Shown in pieces: positions 1 through 7,354 of a stretch of 64,000 nucleotides of DNA (position 1 is the stretch's first letter; the number at the start of each line of letters is the position of its first letter). The notes beneath the pieces were generated by a model. That model saw nothing but the letters and a program-made list of their open reading frames with translations, was not told the origin of the DNA and made no database searches. The stretch comes from an uncultured Clostridia bacterium (GTDB lineage: Bacteria; Bacillota; Clostridia; Oscillospirales; Acutalibacteraceae), in NCBI GenBank assembly GCA_944384985.1, contig CALWVM010000001.1, positions 186,001 through 250,000 of the forward strand. The letters run 5' to 3'. A program made the translations under genes and the position numbers.

Positions 1-2
1 TG

Positions 3-1043
3 CAGGCCAAGGCCACCGAGAAACAGTTCCTTGCGAAAGAAATCGCAGCTGCAAATGCACAGAACTATCAGGAAGCGAACTACTCCACGGATAGCTGGGG
101 CGCTTACACAGCTGCTCTTGCTAACGCGCAGGAAGTCAACTCCAGCGGTTCCGCACTGCAGTCTGAGGTGTTCGACGCGAAGTACAACCTGATGGTTGCA
201 CGCAACAACCTCATGGCAGCCGATGATTCCGCGAAGGACAACGGCGACTATGATTATCTCGAAACCCTGATCGCACAGGCCGACTCCATCTTTGCAGATA
301 CGGGCGCTTGGACGGTTAAGGAAGACGTTGAGCCGGCGGATGCTTACAAGCAGCTGGTCGAAGCGCTTGGTTACGAGTATCAGGACGACGACGGTTACAC
401 GCAGAACCTGTATTGGAACTCTGCGAAAGCCTTTGTTGCAACCGACCGTGTCAGAGGCGAAGCGACCACCAATGCGACCAACGCGATGGCCGATAAGCTT
501 CAGGCTGCGATCGACAACTTCGTTTCTACTGCCGCAGCACCGGAACTTCAGCTTTCGGAGAACGGAACATCGACCGGCGTGATTATCGACAGAACATCGC
601 TTTGCAATGATGGTGCAGGCTTTGTCTATGGTATCGATGCATATTCGGATACAGACATTCTGGATAAGCTGGCAACACCGGCAGGCTCGATCCGCGTAAC
701 GGCGAATGACTCCGGCGTGTACAGCACAGGCGCGAAGATCGAGTTGCTTAGTGCAAGCGGCGATGTTGTTGAGACATACTACTTCATCTTCTTTGGCGAT
801 GTTAACGGAGACGGGTTTGTTGATGCTACTGACGTAACCACCGTTGAAGGCATCAACGGGTTTATGGACTTTGACTTTGCGGCTGGCGATGGTTCAGTTG
901 CCGGTATGGCAGCGGACATCAACGGAGACGGCTGGATTGACGCGACCGATGTTTCATATATTGAAGGCGTCAACGGCTTTATGGATTTCCCGATGCAGTC
1001 TGAAACCGCAGCAACCGTTGCGGCGAATAAAGGAATAAGTTAA
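3..1043 (+). CDS. C-terminal part of a large secreted FIVAR-repeat protein with X-like module and type I dockerin
   Basis: The reading frame is open from the left edge, so the N-terminus lies outside the window. The visible 347 residues begin with helical repeats of FIVAR type (NYSTDSWGAY..ALANAQE and a related second unit), used in surface proteins as stalks. Then comes a beta-rich module starting near APELQLSENG and a type I dockerin with two Ca-binding repeats (DVNGDGFVDATDV and DINGDGWIDATDV). A dockerin docks the protein onto a cohesin, so it is probably extracellular and part of a cellulosome-like assembly. The gene starting 22 bp downstream encodes a cohesin-like protein. The last 513 bp lie in the large tandem duplication. 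The catalytic or binding part, if any, is not visible. Confidence 0.85.
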   Translation, partial: QAKATEKQFLAKEIAAANAQNYQEANYSTDSWGAYTAALANAQEVNSSGSALQSEVFDAKYNLMVARNNLMAADDSAKDNGDYDYLETLIAQADSIFADTGAWTVKEDVEPADAYKQLVEALGYEYQDDDGYTQNLYWNSAKAFVATDRVRGEATTNATNAMADKLQAAIDNFVSTAAAPELQLSENGTSTGVIIDRTSLCNDGAGFVYGIDAYSDTDILDKLATPAGSIRVTANDSGVYSTGAKIELLSASGDVVETYYFIFFGDVNGDGFVDATDVTTVEGINGFMDFDFAAGDGSVAGMAADINGDGWIDATDVSYIEGVNGFMDFPMQSETAATVAANKGIS

Positions 1044-1064
1044 TAAATTTTGGAGGCATTATTT

Positions 1065-2219
1065 ATGAAAAAGAGCAGAAAACTTCTTTCTGTTGTTTTG
1101 GCTGTAATTATGCTTGCAACTTGTTTCTCTATGATGGTGAGCGCATATACGTATGAGCCCACACTGACATCGGGCGAAATCAAGCTGATTACAGAAGCCA
1201 GTGCAACAACGGTCGAGCCCGGCGACACCGTTACCTTTAGTCTGAAAATTGACCCGGGCACGCAGACAAATTTGAGTGCATTCAACAACGTCATTTTCTA
1301 CAATGAGGATCAGCTTTCTCCTGTAGGAAGCTCCGCTCCGGAATTTAGAACATGGCAGGGCGATTGCGCAACATCCTTTGCAAACCCGAACGCAGCATGG
1401 AATCCTAACTTCCCGTTGGATCAGGTTGCAAAATGGTTGACAGAGGAAGAACAGGAGTATTTCACTGGAGCGATTCAGATTACGGGATCTGCTTTGTCTG
1501 CTGCATATCGTTGGAATCCGGCAGCTGGAGAGACATATATGACTTTCCAGATGACGGTCGCCGATAGCGTACAGCCCGGCGAGCAGATTTGGATTGGTTT
1601 GCACGAGGCGGCCTATGAGAGAGGCGCTGCGATGTTGGCGATCAACGGTGTTCGTCAGCAGAACTCGGTTTTCGATCTGACCAATTCCATGTGCATGATG
1701 ACGGTAGCTTCCGACGAACCGGCAGGCCCGGTCGTAGCGAAGAGCAAATCGCAGGTCAAGATGACGCCGACGAGCGAAACGACGGTTGCGGATGCGTTCA
1801 CATTCCGTGTGATCTCCACGATCAGCGCTTCGGATTGGGATACCTACTTCGCGAACACCGCGGCAGGCGGCGACACCAACGCGATCCAGAAGCTGGGCTT
1901 CGTAGCTTACAAGGGTACGGAAGGCTTCGACATGGATACCGCGAAGGCAGTAGCACAGGGCACCCCGGCAGAAGGCTATGACGTCGCTTGGACGGACTAT
2001 GTCCAGCAGACGGGCAGCAGCTATGACTTCGGCGCACGTTTGGAGATTACGAGTGCAGAGACCCGTTCCGATGTAACGTATGTCGGCGTGGTTGAGTATC
2101 TCGACGCGGACGGCGCAACTGCTTACGCATTCTATGATGCGGCACAGCAGGCTCTTCTGAATACAAATTATGGCACCATTGTGGAGTCTTATCTGAGAGA
2201 GTTCCCCTACGGAGCGTAA
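1065..2219 (+). CDS. Secreted cohesin-like protein (copy 1)
   Basis: 384 residues. ATG 1065 is chosen because GGAGG lies 8 bases upstream and the protein then opens with a signal peptide (MKKSRKLLSVVLAVIMLATC, cleavage after MVSA). Residues about 25-210 read like a cohesin or related immunoglobulin-like fold (SATTVEPGDTVTFSLKI..NNVIFYNEDQL). A second C-terminal domain follows a short linker at about residue 225. No dockerin or sortase motif is visible. Its position between dockerin genes suggests a secreted receptor or assembly protein, but the ligand is unknown. The second copy at 4442-5596 has an identical translation. The long antisense ORF over it is a shadow. Confidence 0.75.
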   Translation: MKKSRKLLSVVLAVIMLATCFSMMVSAYTYEPTLTSGEIKLITEASATTVEPGDTVTFSLKIDPGTQTNLSAFNNVIFYNEDQLSPVGSSAPEFRTWQGDCATSFANPNAAWNPNFPLDQVAKWLTEEEQEYFTGAIQITGSALSAAYRWNPAAGETYMTFQMTVADSVQPGEQIWIGLHEAAYERGAAMLAINGVRQQNSVFDLTNSMCMMTVASDEPAGPVVAKSKSQVKMTPTSETTVADAFTFRVISTISASDWDTYFANTAAGGDTNAIQKLGFVAYKGTEGFDMDTAKAVAQGTPAEGYDVAWTDYVQQTGSSYDFGARLEITSAETRSDVTYVGVVEYLDADGATAYAFYDAAQQALLNTNYGTIVESYLREFPYGA

Positions 2220-2234
2220 GAGATAAGCAAAACA

Positions 2235-2360
2235 ATGGGAACCGGAAAGACATACGCGCCGCCGGATTTCGAGTATACGACGTATGAGCAAAGTGAAGCA
2301 ATCACGATTGAAATCAGCGGCGACTTGCCGGAAGACGGCGACGCGGTGATCATCTGGTAA
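2235..2360 (+). CDS. Tiny peptide A (41 aa), copy 1
   Basis: A 41 residue ORF 15 bp after, and in the same frame as, the stop of the cohesin-like gene. It begins MGTGKTYAPPDFEYTTYEQS and ends in VIIW. Its ribosome binding site is weak, so it may depend on coupling to the upstream gene. It is clearly related to the next ORF: both have Y-x-x-PDF-[ED], a spaced Tyr and an IT-I-x-I segment. Acidic, with no signal peptide or Cys. It resembles the very short, poorly described peptides common near secreted-protein genes in Clostridia. Function unknown. Confidence 0.5.
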   Translation: MGTGKTYAPPDFEYTTYEQSEAITIEISGDLPEDGDAVIIW

Positions 2361-2389
2361 TAATTTGATTCTGAAAGGAGCAAGGAAAA

Positions 2390-2512
2390 ATGAAACATCT
2401 CTATGAGACCCCGGATTTTGACGTCTCTGTGTATGATGTGGAAGATATCATCACCATTTCGATCGGCAGCGGCCCGGTAGAGGGCGGCGACGACGGCTGG
2501 CTGGATATCTGA
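2390..2512 (+). CDS. Tiny peptide B (40 aa), copy 1
   Basis: A 40 residue ORF with a good ribosome binding site (GAAAGGAG and AAGGAAAA ahead of ATG). It starts MKHLYETPDFDVSVYDVED and ends in a Gly/Asp-rich stretch, GGDDGWLDI. It shares the PDF[ED] core and the following beta-strand-like IT-I-x-I with peptide A, so the two are paralogues. It is the last ORF before a rho-independent terminator, so it closes the transcription unit of the cohesin-like gene. No function can be assigned. Confidence 0.6.
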   Translation: MKHLYETPDFDVSVYDVEDIITISIGSGPVEGGDDGWLDI

Positions 2513-2596
2513 GTCATGCAGTGAGAGGGCGACGGCACACCGGCGCGGGCAAGACCGCGGCAAGGGTGCGCACCAAATCACAATTCGTCTGATCCT

Positions 2597-2630
2597 GCGC
2601 GGCGAGGGACCCCCTCGCCGCGCTTTCTTT
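2597..2630 (+). terminator. Rho-independent terminator after peptide B (copy 1)
   Basis: Stem GCGCGGCGAGGG / CCCTCGCCGCGC followed by a T-rich run (ctttcttt). The second copy at 5974-6007 has one loop-side change. Confidence 0.85.
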
Positions 2631-2715
2631 ATGCCTGTTTAAAGAGAACAAAGCACAAAACACCGCTCTGCCCAATCGGGAAACTTTTAAAGACAAACCC
2701 GTACAACAGTCTGTT

Positions 2716-3274
2716 CGCGAGTAAAAAATGTTAGCTCTGAAAGAGGAGATCCCATCATAATCGGAAATTCGCGCAAACCGCGTAGTGGCGGGCTTCCGCG
2801 CCCGCACATAGACAGTGCTGTATACAAACAAAATCCGATTGCCTTAAAAATAGATGATCCGCTTTTCAGAAAAAATATGCTTTTTTCTGGCAGGCATGGA
2901 AACCTGCCACTACGCAAAGTAAAAACTTTCTCCACAAACAGGAATTGCGTTGAGAAAAGCAACCGTTCTGCGGAAGTCGCAAGGGCAGTCCCTACAATCA
3001 TTTTGTTTGCTTCTTCAATCCTACGAAAAGCGCTTGCAAAAAAGATCAGTTCCTTTTATAGCTCCAAACGGTGACTTTTTTTGTCATATTTTGTCCTATG
3101 CGCGACAACCAAATGAAAAATGGATGATCTTCGGAAAAACAACAGCGCCGGATCGGAGAAAAAATCCAGAATTTCTGTGCGCTTTCGTCCGTGATCCGCT
3201 CGGTTCAGCATAAAGAGGTGACGAAAATGAATCCATTAGGGCAAAAATGGAAAAATTTTATCAACAATTTTTTA
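2716..3274. other. Intergenic spacer between the two repeat copies, no gene seen
   Basis: Short ORFs here lack ribosome binding sites and plausible composition. The stretch carries an inverted pair of REP-like hairpin elements (2782-2805 and 2889-2914) and a related half element near 2979-2995. The promoter of the downstream cohesin-dockerin gene starts at 3275. Confidence 0.6.
2782..2914. repeat. REP-like hairpin pair (inverted)
   Basis: GTAGTGGCGGGC-ttccgc-GCCCGC at the left is mirrored by GGCAGG..CCTGCC-ACTAC at the right. Each arm is a small hairpin flanked by GTAG / CTAC, and the two arms face each other about 100 bp apart. The same layout is seen at 35958-36101 and a single arm at 56589-56613, so this is an interspersed bacterial repeat. 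Confidence 0.75.
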
Positions 3275-3303
3275 TTGACAAATCGTGGCAAAGCGTATAT
3301 AGT
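3275..3303 (+). promoter_or_regulatory. Sigma-A promoter for the cohesin-dockerin gene
   Basis: TTGACA at 3275-3280, 17 bp spacer, TATAGT at 3298-3303. It lies inside the N-terminal part of the longest ORF, which argues that translation starts downstream at 3335 rather than at 3191 or 3228. Confidence 0.8.
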
Positions 3304-3334
3304 TTTACCGGTAGGAGAGATTGGAGGACAGTGG

Positions 3335-4420
3335 ATGTCTAAAGCCAAAAAGGCATTTTGTCTGGTTTTATCTGTCGCTATGATCGTTGGCGTGTTTGCA
3401 TTTTCCGCTATGGCGGCAGACCAAACGGCAACTTTCACCGTTACGGCTTCTGAAACACAGGTCGATGTTGGCGATACAATTACAGTCACCGTCGCGGCGA
3501 CTACGGATTATTATGCCGGCCCAACGGGTTTGCCGATTTACTATGATCCTGCAGTTTTCGAATATGTGGCAGGGTCATTGTCCGTGACCGGGATCTTCGG
3601 CGCGGGGTCGGCAACGATGGTAAGCGATTATAGCGACCCGACCGTCGGTTTGCTGAACGTGATCATCACGCCGCAAGGCACGTCTGCCGCGGCGCAGCAG
3701 TTGAACGGGACCCTTTTGACGTTCCGCTTGACAGCGATTGCGGAAGGCGCGTCGGCAATCGGCTTAAAAGCCGAGGATCAAAAGACCGAGACGAACAAAG
3801 CCGGGAAACTGTATTGCGGTGCGTTCGCATCTTCTGAAATTTCAGAGGATGTGGAATCCATCGGGCAGGAATTTATTTTGAACAATACGTCTGTTACCGT
3901 CGGCACAGCCGCAGCACCGGAACTTCAGCTTTCGGAGAACGGAACATCGACCGGTGCGATCATTGACAGAGTATCTTACTGTGCAAATGGTAACGGCTTT
4001 GTCTACGGTATCGACGCATATTCGGATGCAGACATTCTGGATAAGCTGACGACACCTTCGGGTTCGATCCGCGTAACGGCGAATGACTACGGCGTATACA
4101 GCACAGGCGCGAAGATCGAGTTGCTTAGTGCAAGCGGCGATGTTGTTGAGACATACTACTTCATCTTCTTTGGCGATGTTAACGGAGACGGGTTTGTTGA
4201 TGCTACTGACGTAACCACCGTTGAAGGCATCAACGGGTTTATGGACTTTGACTTTGCGGCTGGCGATGGTTCAGTTGCCGGTATGGCAGCGGACATCAAC
4301 GGAGACGGCTGGATTGACGCGACCGATGTTTCATATATTGAAGGCGTCAACGGCTTTATGGATTTCCCGATGCAGTCTGAAACCGCAGCAACCGTTGCGG
4401 CGAATAAAGGAATAAGTTAA
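3335..4420 (+). CDS. Secreted cohesin-like plus type I dockerin protein
   Basis: 361 residues from ATG 3335, preceded by TTGGAGG and by a consensus promoter. Signal peptide MSKAKKAFCLVLSVAMIVG ending AMA. Residues about 28-185 form a cohesin-like domain (ETQVDVGDTITVTVAATTDY..LPIYYDPAVFEYV). Then come the same X-like module (APELQLSENGTSTG) and type I dockerin as in the gene at the left edge. A protein with both a cohesin-like and a dockerin module would act as an adaptor scaffoldin, which is inference. The module-dockerin end lies in repeat copy 2. Its X-like module differs from copy 1 at several residues while the dockerin is identical. Confidence 0.8.
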   Translation: MSKAKKAFCLVLSVAMIVGVFAFSAMAADQTATFTVTASETQVDVGDTITVTVAATTDYYAGPTGLPIYYDPAVFEYVAGSLSVTGIFGAGSATMVSDYSDPTVGLLNVIITPQGTSAAAQQLNGTLLTFRLTAIAEGASAIGLKAEDQKTETNKAGKLYCGAFASSEISEDVESIGQEFILNNTSVTVGTAAAPELQLSENGTSTGAIIDRVSYCANGNGFVYGIDAYSDADILDKLTTPSGSIRVTANDYGVYSTGAKIELLSASGDVVETYYFIFFGDVNGDGFVDATDVTTVEGINGFMDFDFAAGDGSVAGMAADINGDGWIDATDVSYIEGVNGFMDFPMQSETAATVAANKGIS

Positions 4421-4441
4421 TAAATTTTGGAGGCATTATTT

Positions 4442-5596
4442 ATGAAAAAGAGCAGAAAACTTCTTTCTGTTGTTTTGGCTGTAATTATGCTTGCAACTTG
4501 TTTCTCTATGATGGTGAGCGCATATACGTATGAGCCCACACTGACATCGGGCGAAATCAAGCTGATTACAGAAGCCAGTGCAACAACGGTCGAGCCCGGC
4601 GACACCGTTACCTTTAGTCTGAAAATTGACCCGGGCACGCAGACAAATTTGAGTGCATTCAACAACGTCATTTTCTACAATGAGGATCAGCTTTCTCCTG
4701 TAGGAAGCTCCGCTCCGGAATTTAGAACATGGCAGGGCGATTGCGCAACATCCTTTGCAAACCCGAACGCAGCATGGAATCCTAACTTCCCGTTGGATCA
4801 GGTTGCAAAATGGTTGACAGAGGAAGAACAGGAGTATTTCACTGGAGCGATTCAGATTACGGGATCTGCTTTGTCTGCTGCATATCGTTGGAATCCGGCA
4901 GCTGGAGAGACATATATGACTTTCCAGATGACGGTCGCCGATAGCGTACAGCCCGGCGAGCAGATTTGGATTGGTTTGCACGAGGCGGCCTATGAGAGAG
5001 GCGCTGCGATGTTGGCGATCAACGGTGTTCGTCAGCAGAACTCGGTTTTCGATCTGACCAATTCCATGTGCATGATGACGGTAGCTTCCGACGAACCGGC
5101 AGGCCCGGTCGTAGCGAAGAGCAAATCGCAGGTCAAGATGACGCCGACGAGCGAAACGACGGTTGCGGATGCGTTCACATTCCGTGTGATCTCCACGATC
5201 AGCGCTTCGGATTGGGATACCTACTTCGCGAACACCGCGGCAGGCGGCGACACCAACGCGATCCAGAAGCTGGGCTTCGTAGCTTACAAGGGTACGGAAG
5301 GCTTCGACATGGATACCGCGAAGGCAGTAGCACAGGGCACCCCGGCAGAAGGCTATGACGTCGCTTGGACGGACTATGTCCAGCAGACGGGCAGCAGCTA
5401 TGACTTCGGCGCACGTTTGGAGATTACGAGTGCAGAGACCCGTTCCGATGTAACGTATGTCGGCGTGGTTGAGTATCTCGACGCGGACGGCGCAACTGCT
5501 TACGCATTCTATGATGCGGCACAGCAGGCTCTTCTGAATACAAATTATGGCACCATTGTGGAGTCTTATCTGAGAGAGTTCCCCTACGGAGCGTAA
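4442..5596 (+). CDS. Secreted cohesin-like protein (copy 2)
   Basis: 384 residues, same translation as the gene at 1065-2219, same GGAGG site and signal peptide. It follows the cohesin-dockerin gene by 21 bp and so is probably co-transcribed with it from the promoter at 3275. The perfect protein identity points to a recent duplication or continuing homogenisation. Confidence 0.75.
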   Translation: MKKSRKLLSVVLAVIMLATCFSMMVSAYTYEPTLTSGEIKLITEASATTVEPGDTVTFSLKIDPGTQTNLSAFNNVIFYNEDQLSPVGSSAPEFRTWQGDCATSFANPNAAWNPNFPLDQVAKWLTEEEQEYFTGAIQITGSALSAAYRWNPAAGETYMTFQMTVADSVQPGEQIWIGLHEAAYERGAAMLAINGVRQQNSVFDLTNSMCMMTVASDEPAGPVVAKSKSQVKMTPTSETTVADAFTFRVISTISASDWDTYFANTAAGGDTNAIQKLGFVAYKGTEGFDMDTAKAVAQGTPAEGYDVAWTDYVQQTGSSYDFGARLEITSAETRSDVTYVGVVEYLDADGATAYAFYDAAQQALLNTNYGTIVESYLREFPYGA

Positions 5597-5611
5597 GAGA
5601 TAAGCAAAACA

Positions 5612-5737
5612 ATGGGAACCGGAAAGACATACGCGCCGCCGGATTTCGAGTATACGACGTATGAGCAAAGTGAAGCAATCACGATTGAAATCAGCGGCGA
5701 CTTGCCGGAAGACGGCGACGCGGTGATCATCTGGTAA
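5612..5737 (+). CDS. Tiny peptide A (41 aa), copy 2
   Basis: Identical to the ORF at 2235-2360: 41 residues, in frame after the stop of the cohesin-like gene, weak ribosome binding site, PDFE core. Function unknown. Confidence 0.5.
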   Translation: MGTGKTYAPPDFEYTTYEQSEAITIEISGDLPEDGDAVIIW

Positions 5738-5766
5738 TAATTTGATTCTGAAAGGAGCAAGGAAAA

Positions 5767-5889
5767 ATGAAACATCTCTATGAGACCCCGGATTTTGACG
5801 TCTCTGTGTATGATGTGGAAGATATCATCACCATTTCGATCGGCAGCGGCCCGGTAGAGGGCGGCGACGACGGCTGGCTGGATATCTGA
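5767..5889 (+). CDS. Tiny peptide B (40 aa), copy 2
   Basis: Identical to the ORF at 2390-2512: 40 residues, good AAAGGAG site, PDFD core and Gly/Asp-rich end. Last ORF before the terminator at 5974. Confidence 0.6.
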   Translation: MKHLYETPDFDVSVYDVEDIITISIGSGPVEGGDDGWLDI

Positions 5890-5973
5890 GTCATGCAGTG
5901 AGAGGGCGACGGCACACCGGCGCGGGCAAGACCGCGGCAAGGGTGCGCACCAAATCACAATTCGTCTGATCCT

Positions 5974-6007
5974 GCGCGGCGAGGGAACCCCTCGCCGCGC
6001 TTTCTTT
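5974..6007 (+). terminator. Rho-independent terminator (copy 2)
   Basis: Stem GCGCGGCGAGGG / CCCTCGCCGCGC then ctttcttt. It ends the second cohesin-like/peptide unit. Confidence 0.85.
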
Positions 6008-6098
6008 ATGCCTGTTTAAAGAGAACAAAGCACAAAACACTGCTCTGCCCAATCGGGAAACTTTTAAAGACAAACCCGTACAACAGTCTGTTTTTGTA

Positions 6099-6127
6099 TT
6101 GCAAAATTTTTCGTAAATTCGTATAAT
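6099..6127 (+). promoter_or_regulatory. Sigma-A-like promoter
   Basis: TTGCAA at 6099-6104, 17 bp spacer, TATAAT at 6122-6127. It starts a few bases right of the end of repeat copy 2 and faces the three-paralogue operon. It would give a leader of about 260 nt. Confidence 0.65.
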
Positions 6128-6299
6128 AGAAACGGTTTTTAAACGGCTGAATTTAATACGGTCTGTTTTTTGAGAGGCAAACGCCATCCAAATCCCGGCA
6201 TTTTCGGTGCAATTTGGCTGTATTTTTGCCGATTTCTGACAGCGACGGAAAATTAAGCCGACCTTTTCAATAAAACCGCCAGAAAATACGGATTATTTA

Positions 6300-6360
6300 T
6301 TGACAATTCGGAGATTTTATTGTAAATTATAGTAGTATCGATTAGCATGGGATGCTAATC
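6300..6360 (+). promoter_or_regulatory. Second promoter element and perfect palindrome upstream of the three-paralogue operon
   Basis: TTGACA at 6300-6305 is followed by AT-rich -10 candidates (TAAATT at 17 bp, TATAGT at 22 bp). Just downstream, 6340-6360 is a perfect inverted repeat GATTAGCAT-ggg-ATGCTAATC. With a 9 bp arm and 3 nt centre and no T-tract it looks more like an operator than a terminator. A 5' mRNA hairpin is also possible. Confidence 0.6.
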
Positions 6361-6393
6361 TGTTCATTGACTTAGAAAGGGGATTCGGTCAAA

Positions 6394-7332
6394 ATGGCAA
6401 AAAAGGAGAAAATCGTGCTCACGCCTGAAGAGCGTTTGGCGAAGATGGATCGAACAAAAGAAAAAAGAAAGATCTTCGGCGAAACCTTCCTGAAAGCGTG
6501 CGCGCTGTTTTTGGCTGTTGTCTTCGTCTATGCAGCTACATATGTTGCGTTCGGCGGCGGCAGGACCGTGTATCAGAGCGTGGTGACCCCCGCGGCCAGC
6601 ATCTCCGGCGGAACGGTTTCCGGCGGCGGCAGCGGCACGGCGACCGGCGGCGGCACAGCAGCGGTAACAGATGAAGCGCAGGCGGCAGTGGACGCGATCA
6701 ACGCGGCGACAAAAGCGGCGGTTGATGGCGGCGCAGGCTATACTTGGTCACGTACAAGCGCGTTTACAAAAAATGTAGATGTTGGTTCTGCAACGGGAAC
6801 GCTGAATTCAATTATTCAGGCGGTTGACTCGAACGCGAGCATCGACTCAGTTGTAGGCGGCTTCATTGGTATCGGTGAAAACAAAAAAGATATTCCGAAG
6901 GGCGCAGATGCACAGGAAGAGATCGGTTACCACGGTGCATATTACAAGTTGAAAGCGACTTCCTTACAGGCAACGGATTTACAAAACTTGCAGGTGAACG
7001 GGGATACATATACGTTCACGCTTCCCAATGCCGACACCCCGAAACGTGACGGTTCCTCAGCGCTCAACCGTTTGACGGAAGACATCGTGGTGCAGGATGA
7101 AGTTTCGGCAGAGATTCAGCAGCAGGTTGGCTCTGCGCTTTCAGTAACGAGCCTTGTTGGCACATACAGCAATATCAATGTAACGGTAGTTATTACGGAC
7201 GGTCAGCTTCAGGAATTACGTTATTCCTACGATGCGGAAGTTTCGGAACTTGGGCTTCGTGCGGCGGTTATCCCGATCACAGGCACAGGCGCTATGCATA
7301 CTGAAGCGACCTACTCGAACTTCGTATATTGA
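6394..7332 (+). CDS. Membrane-anchored extracytoplasmic protein, paralogue 1 of 3, unknown function
   Basis: 312 residues. A charged N-terminus (MAKKEKIVLTPEERLAK) leads to one transmembrane helix at about 29-52. Then follow a Gly/Ser-rich linker, an alanine-rich helix (AAVDAINAATKAA) and a folded domain of about 200 residues ending in GTGAMHTEATYSNFVY. The N-in topology with no cleavage site suggests a protein held outside the membrane. It is first of three tandem paralogues behind the promoter/palindrome at 6099-6360, with GAAAGGGG upstream of the start. I do not recognise the domain. The repeated theme is a beta-hairpin such as ITDGQLQELRYSYD. Confidence 0.75.
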   Translation: MAKKEKIVLTPEERLAKMDRTKEKRKIFGETFLKACALFLAVVFVYAATYVAFGGGRTVYQSVVTPAASISGGTVSGGGSGTATGGGTAAVTDEAQAAVDAINAATKAAVDGGAGYTWSRTSAFTKNVDVGSATGTLNSIIQAVDSNASIDSVVGGFIGIGENKKDIPKGADAQEEIGYHGAYYKLKATSLQATDLQNLQVNGDTYTFTLPNADTPKRDGSSALNRLTEDIVVQDEVSAEIQQQVGSALSVTSLVGTYSNINVTVVITDGQLQELRYSYDAEVSELGLRAAVIPITGTGAMHTEATYSNFVY

Positions 7333-7354
7333 TTTCGGAAAGAGGGAGACAGAC

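Larger units (their letters stand above)
531..2715 (+). repeat. Copy 1 of a 2,185 bp tandem direct repeat
   Basis: This block matches 3908-6092 base for base at a constant offset of 3377, apart from a cluster of differences around 575-730 and two single changes near 2610 and 2661. It contains the dockerin-encoding end of one gene, a whole cohesin-like gene, two tiny ORFs and the terminator. Outside the boundaries the sequences diverge at once (t/a at the left edge, c/t at the right edge). Confidence 0.95.
3908..6092 (+). repeat. Copy 2 of the 2,185 bp tandem direct repeat
   Basis: Near-identical to 531-2715 at offset 3377. The copy starts inside the coding sequence of the cohesin-dockerin gene, so the duplication has given two different N-terminal proteins the same X-like module and dockerin tail. 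Confidence 0.95.

Noticed and set aside
1059..2291. Long antisense ORF (410 codons) over the cohesin-like gene, also at 4436-5668
   Set aside because: Cys/Arg-rich composition and exact antisense position to a gene with signal peptide and ribosome site: a shadow frame.
3191..3334. Longer start for the cohesin-dockerin gene (3191 or 3228)
   Set aside because: A consensus promoter at 3275-3303 lies within it, and a signal peptide with GGAGG begins at 3335.
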